From contig JAACJM010000108.1 in the NCBI GenBank assembly GCA_013368315.1, positions 186,001 through 250,000 of the forward strand: a DNA stretch of 64,000 nucleotides. The letters run 5' to 3'. The notes under the pieces were generated by a model, which was given only the letters and a program-made list of their open reading frames with translations, was not told the DNA's origin and made no database searches. Source of the stretch: Tetrapyrgos nigripes. Its lineage: Eukaryota; Basidiomycota; Agaricomycetes; Agaricales; Campanellaceae. Shown here piece by piece: positions 46,442 through 57,985 of the stretch (position 1 is the first letter of the stretch; each line of letters begins with the position of its first letter). A program made the translations under genes and the position numbers.

Positions 46442-47770
46442 CGAGATTCTTACAGGAAGGGATTTGAAAGGCATGCAATCTCGAGCTGTAGAAGACTTTT
46501 TTGACTGTTTTGTGCACTAATACAATCGGTAAGACCAGATTAAGCAGAGAATGTAAGGAATAGACATACCATACTTGTCCCCTATAATATCCTGACATGC
46601 CGATATATCATTTGAAGAGCCCGGGCCCTGAACACAATCGGAGAATGAGCTTGATTGACGGCAGACTGAAGAATTCAAACTCCGATGGAAGAACTGTACA
46701 GTTGGTAGAATTTGACGTCGACAAACGGTCACCTGACCCATGTTGACTTCGTTTCTTTTCAACTTCGGACTTCAACAAGTCCTGCGTTCAACAACTCAAG
46801 GTAGCAGTGTTTCCCTGCAATCTCTTACCCCCCTACATTCTTCCAACATCGCCCTCACTGCCTTCAGTCTGCAAGAGCAACCTTTGTTCGAGATTTTGCG
46901 CACATTGTACATCCCGACAAACCGCCTTTCTAAAGATGTACTCTTTATAAGTCGCCTCTTTGTATTCTGCATATGTCTGGCTGGTGGTGCACTATGGTAT
47001 GTCTTCTGCTCATGTTCCACAGTGCAAAATGCTCATAACCTCTCCACGTCCTACGTACAACGTCTGCAGGACTACCCATGACAAATGTCGCTCAGCCAGT
47101 ACCCTTGATTGTTTTGTGCTCCGCATGGTTCGTCTCCTTTTTTTCTTATGCTTCTCTTCCACTGTCTGATAGTTTCTGTTGCCTTGTCGTTGGCCCTTGC
47201 TGAGCCATACCATTGGTCACCGCGCAGAAGGTCCCAAATCGTTTAGGTCAACAAGTCCTCGACGTGCGGATATCAAAGCGGATAACGACTCTTCGGATGA
47301 CGAGGACGCCACACGTGTTCGGATATATCTTGCTGACCCCGACCCCCGCCTCTCGGTCTTATTGTACAGAGACCTCATATGCTTAGGTATGTGCGCGGCA
47401 CTCCTTATCCTTTCTTCCTCACACTAATAATTCTTATGACAGGCTTTGTTTGATAATGTGTCCAGATTGTGTAGAGACTGCTTATAGATAGTGTAGCCTG
47501 TTGTTATGATTGTACTTCGAGTAGTTGCCAATAAATTTCTTTCTATCTATTCATCTTCATTGTGTCAAACGTGATAACTAGGCAGATATCTGACTGCATA
47601 TTGTTGAGTAGAGGAGTATAATCTATGCATATCTATGCATTCTGTTGTGTAAGATATGCATAATTGTGCATAAATTTTGGAACTTGAGAAAGGACTTGCA
47701 TGAGGAGCATAATATGCATAATCTTGCAATTTAATGCATTCTTATGCATTTTTTGGTCTTTTTCATTCCT

Positions 47771-47807
47771 TTATTGCATGAAGTTGTATACAAGGCTTTT
47801 CCTGATG
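47771..47807 (-). repeat. Right terminal inverted repeat of the 1.93-kb element
   Basis: Reverse complement of 45880-45916 apart from two positions. Followed directly by the TAG duplication. Confidence 0.9.
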
Positions 47808-47929
47808 TAGTGGGAACAACTGTATTAAGTAGACTACAATACCTGTAAGAAGAGAGTACTTGTAAGTAATGGTACTGTAGTAAATACAATGAAGTTAGTT
47901 ATAAGTATATGGATGATATAGGTATAAGG

Positions 47930-47977
47930 GACACACCTCAGGTTCACACAATGTAGTGGGAACAACTGAGGTGTGTC
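47930..47977. repeat. Palindrome beside the transposon target
   Basis: GACACACCTCAG and its reverse complement are separated by 24 bases, which include the empty-site TAG. It shows that the target was itself a hairpin-forming repeat; the block from about 47848 partly repeats 45830-45879. Confidence 0.8.
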
Positions 47978-48041
47978 GGACGAGATCGTACAGTATATGT
48001 GAGGCTTGATATGCATGGATCAAATACACAACCAAATAGAT

Positions 48042-48418
48042 GAGTGGCACAAGGGGGTCTGAAAAAAATTTAGTGCCTCGGTCGAGGAACCTACCTACCT
48101 TACCTTCTATATAAGGTAAGTTCACACGAGTTTACCTGCCAAATATAGTATGCACACATGACCTCAAGTCCCGTGCTTTGCCAGACAGTCGGAACCTTGC
48201 CCGGCTCGCACTCAGAGATACTGCGTAATTGTCATAAAACATCTGATGAGCATATATTTATGTGTTTAACTTCACAGCTCACCAGATTGACACCCGCCAG
48301 CATGCTTGCCAGCTCCAAATTAGTCGGTAAAAAAAAAAATTTAAGGGCTTTGCCAGGGAACCTACCTACCTAGCCCCGGTATGGAATTCTCTGGCCCGGA
48401 CCCCCTTGGAGTGGCAGA
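48042..48418. repeat. Possible small inverted-repeat element
   Basis: CAAGGGGGTC near the left end recurs inverted as GACCCCCTTG near the right end, with further imperfect pairing on both sides. The repeated word GGAACCTACCTACC occurs twice inside in direct orientation. No target duplication identified. Confidence 0.35.
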
Positions 48419-48512
48419 CATGGGAGAAGGTAATGATGATAGGGAAAAGGAATAGGAGAAAAATATAAAAGGAAATTACTTATAATAGATGTAGGGACTT
48501 GTTTCTTCAACA

Positions 48513-51500
48513 CTCCCCCTGAGTGCCTATGTCTCACCCTATAATGACAATGGTTTGTTTCTTCAGCACCTCCTAGTGCCTATGTTTCAACCCACAGTCA
48601 ATCCCAACTCCTCTACAAATTTCTCCAATGCTGGTCTGGACAATGACTTCATCATAAGGTCTGTGATATTGTCTTTGGTAGGAATGTAACAGAATTCCAA
48701 CTCCTTTGCCCTGACAGCATCTCAGATCCATGCCCATGATGTATCAAAATGCTTTGTGTGTCTGTGCTTCTTAGTCGTCTCAGTTAATGAAATAGAGCTG
48801 GTATTGTTCACAAAAATAGTGAAAGGATACATCTTCTCCATCCCAACACCTTTTAGGTATTTTGCCATCCACTCTGCCTGTTTCCCCACATTTACCATTG
48901 ATAAGTATTCTGCCTCTGTTGTAGACAATGCGGCCACCTTCTGCTTTGAGGATGCCCATGAGACTGCTCCCCTGCAACCATGAAGATGTAACCCATTGTT
49001 GACTTGCGAGTTGCAAGACCGTTCTCCTCTTTCACATCTGCATGTGAAGTGTCCACATATCCAATTGGCTTGAGCTTGTCTTCAGACTCCTCCTGATGAC
49101 AACAGTATGTGAGCTGATAGTTGGCTGTGGTCTTGAGATATGCAAGTAGATGCATTCCCACTGCCCAATGGATTGGTCTGGGATCACTCACGTAATGTTG
49201 GAGTAAGGAAACTGAGAAGGAGATGTCAGGATGTGTGCCTTGGTTGGTGTAGTTCAGGGCACCAATGAGGCTGTAATAATTCTTGTTGATCATGAAGAGC
49301 TTGTCATTGACTGGGATAGACTCTGGTTGGCTATCGATGAATTCAATTCCTGGAGAAAGAGGGGTGTATTTAGGTGCACAGTTCTGCATCCTGAAACACT
49401 CTAGGGTTTTCTCAATGAGGGGGCATTGGTGTATAAAGATGGTCCCCACCTCCTTGTCCCTTCTAACTGTCATTCCAAGTATGACGTCCAGATCCCCATA
49501 GTCCCTGAACTCAAAACCTTCCACAATCTCTTTTCTTGCCCTCTTCCCATCTTCTTTTGTTGATGAGATGCCAGTAACATCATCTGTATATGTTACTGTG
49601 ATGGTATATCCAGTTTCAGTTTGACAGTATTGTACACAGAGGTCTGCTGGATTCGTGATGTATTCAAGTTTTTGATAGTACTCATCGAGCAGTCGATACC
49701 AGTTGTTACCAGTGTCCATGGTCCCATAGATGTTAATGTTCATCAATAGTACTGTCTCCTCTCCATCCATAGGCTATACTGATTCTCAAATCTTCTGGCA
49801 GTTTGAGGTAATTTACACCTTGTGGTTTTGCATTGAGATACACTCCTGTAAAGTTGCCTGACCATAGATTGAGTCCTTCATATGTGGCAATGGCAATAGC
49901 GAATCTTTCGAACTCATATTGTGCAACAATGGACCATGTATCATCATAGTGGATCCCCTTTACCTGGTCATACCCCTTGACCACCAATCTGGCACACCTC
50001 TCTGTGATCCTGCCTTCTCCATTGTATCGTAGTGAATATACCCATCACATTGTAATTGGTTTCATGTCTTTTGGTCGGGGAATAGCAGTGAAGGCCTTTC
50101 AGGAGTCCAATTTCATCAACTCCTTCTCCATCAGTGGCATCCACAAGTCTGGTCAGGTCATAGCTTTGGTATACAAGATTGGGATCCAAGTATTGTTGGG
50201 TTTGAGCACTGGGATTTGGGTGTTGTTTGTGGCAGCATGTATATTGTCATCAAACTCAGGTAGGAGCTCATGTTCCTCATCATTTGCCCATTCCTGACCC
50301 TGATCCTTTGACTCTTTCTCTCTATCCTCATACTCCTTGGACTGTATAAACTATTGGGTGAGGTTTTGAGCACAGGATGAAGTACGAGTTGGTTGGGTAC
50401 CCCAGATCTCTTCTTGGGTTCAGCAGGTCCATTTTGGTTTTGGAGTGTCTGGAACCTGCAGTGGCATTATTTCTCAGTTTGGGGATTGTGGGGTTGATGC
50501 AGCTTGATCAAGGTTTCAGCTGTGATCGGCTGCAGTTTGATTGGGGGTCGATTTCAGGTTCTTGATGGTTTTTGGGGTTAGAAATTGCAAGTCTTCATCC
50601 TCTCCCTTAACCTTGGAAACACAATGCCCCTCAGACCATTGCCATACCACATTGCTTGTATGGTATATTGCGTTCGACTCCCATTCCTTCACCACGTACA
50701 CTTTCTGTCCTGCATATCCCACCATTTGGGCTTTAAATCCCCTTGCATCCAACTTCTTCCTACCACTCTTCTCTGGAATATTGATGAAGCTGATGGACCC
50801 AAATGGAATGAGATGGGATACATTTTGGGTGCTGGCCAGTCCAGAGCTCCTCTGGTACATGTCCTTTTGAGTTGGGAAATGTAAGGGGACAGTTTCCTTT
50901 TCCTTTCTCTTCTCCTTTAGGACTTGTTTGTTCTTGTTTTATCTGAACTCCATTGACTTGTTTACCCTTGTTTCATTGTTTCATCATCCATCATTATTGT
51001 TCATCATTCTGATCTCCCATCATTCCACTTTTCTATTACTTCGTTGCTGCTGTATAGTTTTGCAGATCTTTTCCCAGGCCTTCATACAAGTATATATGCC
51101 CCTTCCCTGCAGGCGAGTATCCTTGAGTTTTTCTCTTTGGATCTTCTCCTGCAGGTGTGTAGTATGTTAGTCTTGTATTGTCTAGCACTGATTTATATAT
51201 ACTTTGGATCTCCTCCTGCAGTTGTTGAGTGAGTGCCTCACGTGCCAGGAGTCGCCCTTACAGGAAACAAGTTCTGGACATATGTGAATGACATGGTTGC
51301 ATGACCCCACCATGCAGGAGGTAGACCCAAATCAAACAGTGCTGCTCTAGTGCCTTTGAGGAGGACTCCAATCCCATGCTCAGTGACTCCATTAGATGGT
51401 GATGTGTATGGCGCCGTGAACTCATGCTCAATGCCATGTTTCTTGGTCCACTCCCTCATAAGAGCTGATCTCCACTCTGGTGTGTTATCTGTCCTTATAC

Positions 51501-52740
51501 ACTTCAACTTCTTCCCTGTCTGGACTTCAGCTTTGCTTTTAATGCATCAAGAATTGCCACTATTGTCTCTGCCATTCAATTCTTCATCAACTCCACCAAT
51601 TTCTTTGCTGTCCCAGCATCTATTCCCATGAGCGTATACAAGTTATCACCTAAGGATGTGACCTGGGCAGGTCCCCATATGTCCAGATACCATCAATAAT
51701 TGGCATAAGTGACAATTTCAGTGCTGGTGGCATGGTGCTGTTTGTTGGTAGGTGCTTTTTTACAGTCCTCACACCATCCCATGATCTGTCTAAGTCCCTT
51801 TCCCAGGTCTGGCATTCCATCCAACATCTCTGAGGCCATCTTGAGTCTCTGGCATAATGTGACCAGCAGCACAATGGCAATATCTTGTACCACCATTGCC
51901 CCCACATTCTCCCCTGCCACCTCAATGTCTATCATGTATATGCCCTTGTTCAACTTGGCTTTGCATGCCTCAACTCCTTCTTTTGATACCCATACCATTC
52001 TTCCTCCCTTTATGGTCACCAAGAAACCTAGTTTGTTGAGAACTTCAGTCAAGAGTAGGTTAGACAAGACATTGGGTGTGTGGTAGGTGTTTCTCAGAAT
52101 GAGGTATCAAGGCTTGCTGTTGATAACTGTCTTCAGACATACATCTCCCTTCCCCATGATGTCAAAGCTCGTTCCCTTCTTTGATCCATTTCCCTTTTCA
52201 TTGTGGTGTTTGTACATATTGAAAACAGATCAATCTTGGAAGAGATGGTGTGTAGCTCCTGAGTCAGCAATGAGTATGACCCTCTCCTTACTCCTGATGT
52301 CAATGTTGGATACATTTGTAGTGAGAGCGAGGACTGGAATGGTATCACCGATGGTGGTGGTATTGGCAGATGGGGGTAATGGTATGTCTTTCTTTCCCTT
52401 CCACCATGATGGCTATTGACCCTGTTTTCCACTGCCTTCCCTGAAGCAGTTCTCGATGGTATGTCTGACCCTTTTGCACTTTGGGTTTGTACAGGTGACA
52501 TTGGGATTTGCTGGGCCTTTTCTTGGTGCCTGAGCCTGGATGGCACCCATCTTCTCTGTTAATTCCTTCACCTGTGCTTGCAACACTGCCACCTTGTCAC
52601 CATCATCACCTCCCATCAGCCTGACATGCTCTTGAAGTCATTCCACAGCAGTCCTGAACTCCAGACCCTTCTCAGATAACATCACACCAACAGTAGGAAT
52701 CCATTCTGAGGTACGTTGAGACACTGAGTGTGGGGTTGAA
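48513..52740 (-). mobile_element. Decayed Ty1/copia retrotransposon
   Basis: Read on the minus strand, right to left: a gag zinc knuckle ('CTNPKCKRVRHTIENCF', about 52440-52500), protease ('LIADSGATHHLF'), integrase ('CIRTDNTPEW' and 'NGVTEHGIGVLLKGTRAALF'), reverse transcriptase ('MVVKGYDQVKGIHYDDTW', 'YTDDVTG'), and RNase H ending in 'LTETTKKHRHTKHFD' and 'NITDLMMKSLSRPALEKF'. A polypurine tract and LTR start (TGTTGAAG) lie at about 48503-48523. Many stops and shifts interrupt it, several of them CGA-to-TGA. CpG is nearly absent (2 in 360 bases at 49021-49380). A solo LTR of another family interrupts integrase at 50880. I could not find a matching right LTR, so the 5' end is uncertain. Confidence 0.8.
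50880..51262 (+). mobile_element. Solo LTR of the G1 gypsy family inside the copia element
   Basis: 383 bases beginning TGTAAGGGGACAG and ending GTCGCCCTTACA, so the ends form TGTAAGGG...CCCTTACA. It is flanked by a perfect 5-base duplication, GGAAA (50875-50879 and 51263-51267). Removing it and one duplication rejoins the copia integrase reading 'VQNLFPTQK'. Its ends match the LTR ends of the G1 element at 53804-53867 and 59225-59332, in opposite orientation. LTR-LTR recombination left it behind. The copia element is therefore older than this insertion. Confidence 0.9.
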
Positions 52741-53803
52741 GGCAAATGACTCAACCAACAACTACCTTCCACTCAAGACGAGGTGTATAGTTCAGGGATA
52801 GGGAGACGCTAAAACTCTCACAGTAGATCTAGATGAACCAAATCTTCAAAGAAGAAGCGAAAGAAGTATAATCAAAGTCAAGACGAGATGGAGTAGCACT
52901 TCGACTGGGTGAAGACTAGTTCAGATGGGGGATAAAGACTAAAAGGATGTAAAAGGAAGGTGATGTGGAGGATCGGGAGGTGGTAGGAAGTAGGTAAAAT
53001 GTGGGTAGGAAGATTATAGACGATGGAGAGAGGATATATGGGTGCCCTGTGGTGATATGCCAACAAATACACAAAACAAAACTGGGGATGGGCAGAAGTG
53101 GATGGTAATACACTGCTTGAATAGGTGCAGCTACCTCCGAAGACAAACTAAGCACAGGACAAAGGTGAAAACAAAACTGGCTCAGAATCGAAGAAGACTT
53201 AGTACACCTCTGCAAGGTACCACACAATATGACAAGTGACTATATGAACACACCTCTGCAAGGTACTGCTCAATACGACAAGTGGATCATTTGGTATGAA
53301 AAGACTGAGCACTGAGAAGACGAAGTTAAGTGGCTCAAGGGGTATGATGCCTCCCACTGAAGATGAACTGTAGACGACTACTTACTTTCCACAGGAACAA
53401 TACTCGTATTGCTGTTGCACTGTATCTGTACAAAGGGAGTTACAAGCAGTTGTTGTATGATAAGGTAATTGAAGTGCACTTTTATAGTCAGCCACATGAT
53501 TAGCTAAGTACTATATAGTAGTTTACTATGGTCCATCAAGCCTCTGAGTCTGTATGCAGTTCATAGGTAATCATTGAGTGTTAGTAGGAGTCAGAGATTG
53601 TAAATACATATTGAATGCATCATCAATTGCAGTCCAGAGTAGTAAAACAAAGTCAGAAATCTGGTAAATGAACTGTTTTGTAAGTGACTGTATCCAAACA
53701 AAGGATAGTAAAGTCCAAGTGTGCTTTGACCAGCATGTCACCAACTGCGTTTATGGTAAAACTCTTGAGATTAAACTAAATGAAAGCTTTCGTCTTAAAG
53801 GAA
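52741..53803. other. Region between copia and G1; no gene
   Basis: Non-coding in all frames. It probably contains the copia leader/LTR and part of G1's 3' LTR, but I could not match either. It includes a tandem pair at 53204-53289. Confidence 0.4.
53204..53289. repeat. Tandem pair of a 46-base unit
   Basis: Units start ACACCTCTGCAAGGTAC at 53204 and again at 53250, each followed by a CAATA(T/C)GACAAGTG block. Confidence 0.8.
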
Positions 53804-53867
53804 GATAAAACAAGAACAAACAAGTCCTAAAGGAGAAGGGAAGGAAAAAGGAAACTGTCCCCTTACA
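53804..53867 (-). repeat. G1 3' LTR, recognisable inner end
   Basis: Read on the minus strand it begins TGTAAGGGGACAG and matches the first 64 bases of the solo LTR at 50880. The leftward part does not match, so the LTR is rearranged or truncated. Confidence 0.75.
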
Positions 53868-53878
53868 TCACCCCCCTA

Positions 53879-56800
53879 CTAGATCTGCAGTGACCTTGAT
53901 GCAGCACACCAGTTCTTGGAATGATCAGCTTGCGACACTTGCACCATTTTAACAGCATCAGGATGCCTTGCATAGAAGTCTGCCACTGCCTTTGGAGCAT
54001 GTACCAAGTCCTCTGCATGCTCCCATGAGTCCTCTTGTGGCCCATAGCCTTTCCATCAGACAAGGTATTGCAACTTTTTCCAATGTCCATAACGACGACT
54101 ATCCAAAATCTCTTCAACTTCAAACTCTTCTTCACCATCAATGATTTCAGGGTCAGGAGGTGGGTCAGGTCTACGACCAGGGATAGGATCGTCAGTGTAG
54201 CGGTCAACTTTGATGACAGGGAAGACTGGATGGAGGCGTTTCATGGACGGGGGAAGTTTCAGCTTGTAGGCACCCTTGCCGACTTCTTGAAGAACAGTGT
54301 AAGGCCCAAGCCAACGATGACTGAGTTTCTTTGATGGACGGGTTGTGTTGATGTCAGAGCCATCCAACCAGACCTTGTCACCAGGGGTACGGCGATGGTT
54401 ATAGTATTGGGCATACTCTGACTTGGCCTTTGTGAGTGCTGCCTGTGCCTCTGTCCAACCTGACTTGAGCTGATCAACAAAGTTGTTAACGTTCTCCATT
54501 TCTGACTGCTGTATGTGAAGCTCAAAACCCATACAAGGGTTTCGACCAGTGTCAATCATGAAGGGAGTTTGCTGAGTCAACACATGGACCTTATTGTTGT
54601 AGGAGAACTCAGCAGTGGGCAGTAGCTCATCCCAATCGTCCTGGTGTTGACCCATCCACTGATGCAGGTAACCTTCCAGCTCTTGATTGACATGTTCAGT
54701 CTGCCTGTCTGTCTGTGGGTGGTAGGCTGTAGAAGGTTCCTGTTTGACACCAGCCATCCTACAGAGTTCCTTCATGAAGTCTGTGACAAACTGTGGGCCA
54801 CAGTTGGAGCGTGCTGATCTGGGCATTCCATGGTGCTTCCATACTTCCCTGAAGTAGATACGTGCAGCTCCTTCAGCAGTAACTGTTGTATGAGTCCGAA
54901 GGAAGTGACCTCTCTTGCCCAACATGTCTACAACCACCATGACTGTGTTGTACCCATGAGCTTCTGGTAGTTCGACAATGAAGTCAACTGACACTGACTG
55001 CCATGGCTCAGTGGGAGTCTCAGAAGGGATGAGCTCTCCAATGGGGAGGTGACGACAAGTCTTGGTTTGCATACACAGATCACAAGTCTTGGTATACAGC
55101 CCAATGTACTGAGACATCTGGGGCCACCAGTAGTTCCTTGAGACAAGTTCAAGGGTTTTGAACTGTCCAAGGTGACCAGCGACCTTGGTGTCATGGTGTT
55201 GGGAGACTATGCGACGGCGGAGGTCATGGGAAGGGGGAACATAGATCTTGCCCCGGAAATACAGCAGCCCTTCACGTTCATCCCATTCTGCACTGTGAAT
55301 AGAGCGAGTGTGGGACTTGCGCAAGGCTTGCACAGAACGCATGACTTGTTCCTCTAGCTCGTTTTCACGAACAGCAAAGCAGACGTCTCTCATGATCTCA
55401 ACTTCTTCACCAGTCAAATCAATTGCAGTAGTGACAGCAGCAATTGAGAACATCTCTGGCTTGAGTAGCACAATGTCTGAATTGTCATCGGCGCCAGTAC
55501 CATGATCAGGTCGGTGGGACAATGCATCAGGCTTGCCCATAGTGCGGCCAGGGCAATGGTGTAACTGGAAGTCAAAACAAGAGAGGTACAGGGACCAACA
55601 AGCTTGACGTCAATTGAGCTTTTTTGCAGTTCGGAAGTACTCCAACTTTTTATGGTCTGTCCAGATTTCCACAGGAAAACGTCCTCCTTCAAGGAAGTGT
55701 CTCCATTCCTCGAGGGCTTGGATGATGGCTAGCATTTCTTTATTGTGGATCTCATAGTTGCATTCAACAGCATTAAGACTCTTGGAGTAGAAGGCAATGG
55801 GGTGCCACTTGTCATCATCTGGAGACTGCTGGGATAAAACTGCTCCTGTAGTGTAGTCAGAGCTATCTGACTCCAAGCGATATGGTCAAGAGTCGTCGGG
55901 CATGGTGAGGATGGGGGAGGAGGTGATTAGGGACTTCATGATGTTGAAGGCATCCTGAGCATCCTTAGACCAATCAAACTTGATGTCTTTTCGGGTCAGT
56001 TCGAACAGTGGTTGTGCATGATGAGAGAAGTCCTGGATAAACCGACAGTAGAATTTGGTGAATCCAAGGAAGGAAAAGACCTCTCTCTTGCTTTCGGGTA
56101 CAGGCCACTCTGCAACACCAGACACCTTGACAGGGTCCATTTCGACACGATTATGGGAGATAATGATGCCAAGGTACTCAATGTGAGTCTTCTCAAACTC
56201 ACATTTGTCCGCTCTAAGGTACAGCTTGTGTTGCCGCAACTGGTCTAGGACTAGGCAAGTCACACAACGATGCTCCTCAACAGTCTTGGTGTAAATCAAG
56301 ATGTTGTTGAGATAGACAGATACAACACCCTCCATGATGAGATCATGGAGAATGTCATTCATCATCGTCTGGAAGGTCGCAGGGCTGTTGGTGAGGCCAA
56401 AGAACATGACAAGGGGTTCAAAGAGACCATGGTTGGTGTGAAAAGCTGCCTTCCACTCGTTGCCTTCACGAATCCAGATGTTGTTGAAACCCCAGCGTAC
56501 ATCCACTTTAGTGAAGTATCGTGCACCTTTGAGGTTATTAACAAGTTTGTTAATCAGGGGCAATGGATAACGGTTCTTAATCATCATCTCATTTAGCACA
56601 CAATAGTCTTAGACGAGTCGGAGGTTTCCATCCTTCTTCTTTATGAAGAAGACTGGGGACACCATAGGGGATTTAGAGGGACGAATGTGACTGGTAGACA
56701 GATTCTCTGTGAGGAACTCATCAAGGGCCTTTTGTTCATTAGGAGCGAGTGGGTAGACCTTGCAATTGGCAGGTTTAGAGTCAGGGACTAACTCTACTGC

Positions 56801-57985
56801 ATGGTCCCATGGTTTGTGGTCTGGCAGCACATTGAAAGAATCCTTGGAGAAGACATCTACATACTCATAGAAGTGATCAGGGAGGCTGTCATGAGGGTTC
56901 CTTGAAGCCTTGGCATGTGCTTCTGCTAGACGTTGAGAAGTGGTGCTTGTTGCTCTGATGAACTCTGACTCTGGAGGAACTGAGGTAACAAATATGCGAT
57001 CACCTTCCTCAATAGAAATGTCGTCAGGGAAGTCATCGCAGCCAAAGGTCCTGAGGTTGTTCATCTCATCTTCACCAGGGTCCAATTCAATAACGTGGGG
57101 AGATGGACCTTCCCGACAACGTTCCAGAGCTTGGTGTTGACGACGGGCAGTAGATAGAGATATTTGACGTTCCTGTTGTACTTCTTCATGACATGTAGAG
57201 CACTGCCTTGGGCATCGGCTGAGCTTAATGTTGCCATTGTCCCAATCCACCTCAGGGTTATGGGCTCATAACCATCCAAAGCCAAGAATGACATCCTGGC
57301 TGCCAAGCTGAGTGACTGCGAGCTGGATGCGTTCAGAGTGATCCTTGAAACACAGGATAGTGTCCAAGATGTCGGTTATGGCTCCAGCCTCGTTAGGAGT
57401 GCCGTTGACATTGAAGACGGGGATAGGCTTCTGGAGTTTCCGGGTAGGAATAGAGTTCTTGGTGACAACCTCAGTGTTGGCATAACCCATACTAGTGGCT
57501 CCACTGTCGATGAGCGCACTGCCAGAGATCAGAGAGGCATTAGATGTGGACTCTAGCTCTATTGGGACCGTCAGGCAGCGGCTTCTGTTGGAGGAGATTA
57601 CTAATTTGCAGGGCAGACGGCGTTCCCAATGTTTTAGATGGCACCAAGGAACTGGACGATGAATGGAAGGAATGGAAGGGGAAATAGAGGGGGCAGGGGG
57701 AGACACGACCGAGGCAATTACTTCACACATGGACTCAGGGGCAGAGATACAATCGTTATCATTGGTAGAGTCTGTAGATAAACATGTGAAGTAATTATTT
57801 TTTGACCATGAGGGCGTGTCCATCACTCCTGGTCCTTGGCAAAATCCTCCTGAGCGGGCTCGTTCATCGGAAAGCCATGTATGCTTCTGCAATCTCCTGC
57901 CAGTCATCCACAGACATATCCACGACGCGAACATGTTCACGTTAGCAGTCTGGACATGCTGCAGAGAAGTGACCGGTTTTGCCAC
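53879..57985 (-). pseudogene. pol: G1 pol: protease-RT-RNase H-integrase-chromodomain
   Basis: The reading frame is broken by at least six stops. Order: protease 'ALIDSGATSMGY', RT with 'SPMVSPVFFIKKKDG' and 'VMFFGLTNSPATFQTMMND', RNase H 'DSSDYTTGAVLSQQ' and 'IWTDHKKLEYF', integrase zinc finger 'HHDTKVAGHLGQFKTLEL' with 'CDLCMQTK', integrase core 'VDFIVELPEAHG' and 'STAYHPQTDRQTEHVNQE', and chromodomain 'FEVEEILDSRRYG' ... 'WKGYGPQEDSWE'. Lesions include Tyr-Leu-Asn-Asn at the RT site, Ser-Asn-Cys-Gly for the integrase Ser-Asp-Arg-Gly, and CGA-to-TGA stops before 'RQACW' and 'WKGYG'. The stop before 'DYCVLNEMM' is CAA-to-TAA, a CpA site. The element cannot move by itself. Confidence 0.88.

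Larger units (their letters stand above)
45880..47807. mobile_element. Non-autonomous TIR DNA transposon, 1928 bases
   Basis: Both ends carry the same 37-base terminal inverted repeat (35 of 37 match), starting CATCAGGAAAAGCCT. A 3-base direct duplication, TAG, flanks it (45877-45879 and 47808-47810). An unoccupied relative of the target (47941-47967) joins the same flanks around a single TAG, which confirms the insertion point. The subterminal 150-200 bases at each end are packed with TGCATAA/TTATGCA words, as expected of transposase-binding sites. No transposase-like frame is present, so it is non-autonomous. The interior includes a CpG-rich patch at about 47215-47400 with a coding look (acidic 'DNDSSDDEDATR') that may be a captured host exon. 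A 3-base duplication fits CACTA or Harbinger-type elements; I cannot choose. Confidence 0.8.

Noticed and set aside
46740..47081. 113-codon frame inside the TIR element as a transposase
   Set aside because: Hydrophobic, motif-free, no DDE-type spacing; no homology I can recognise.
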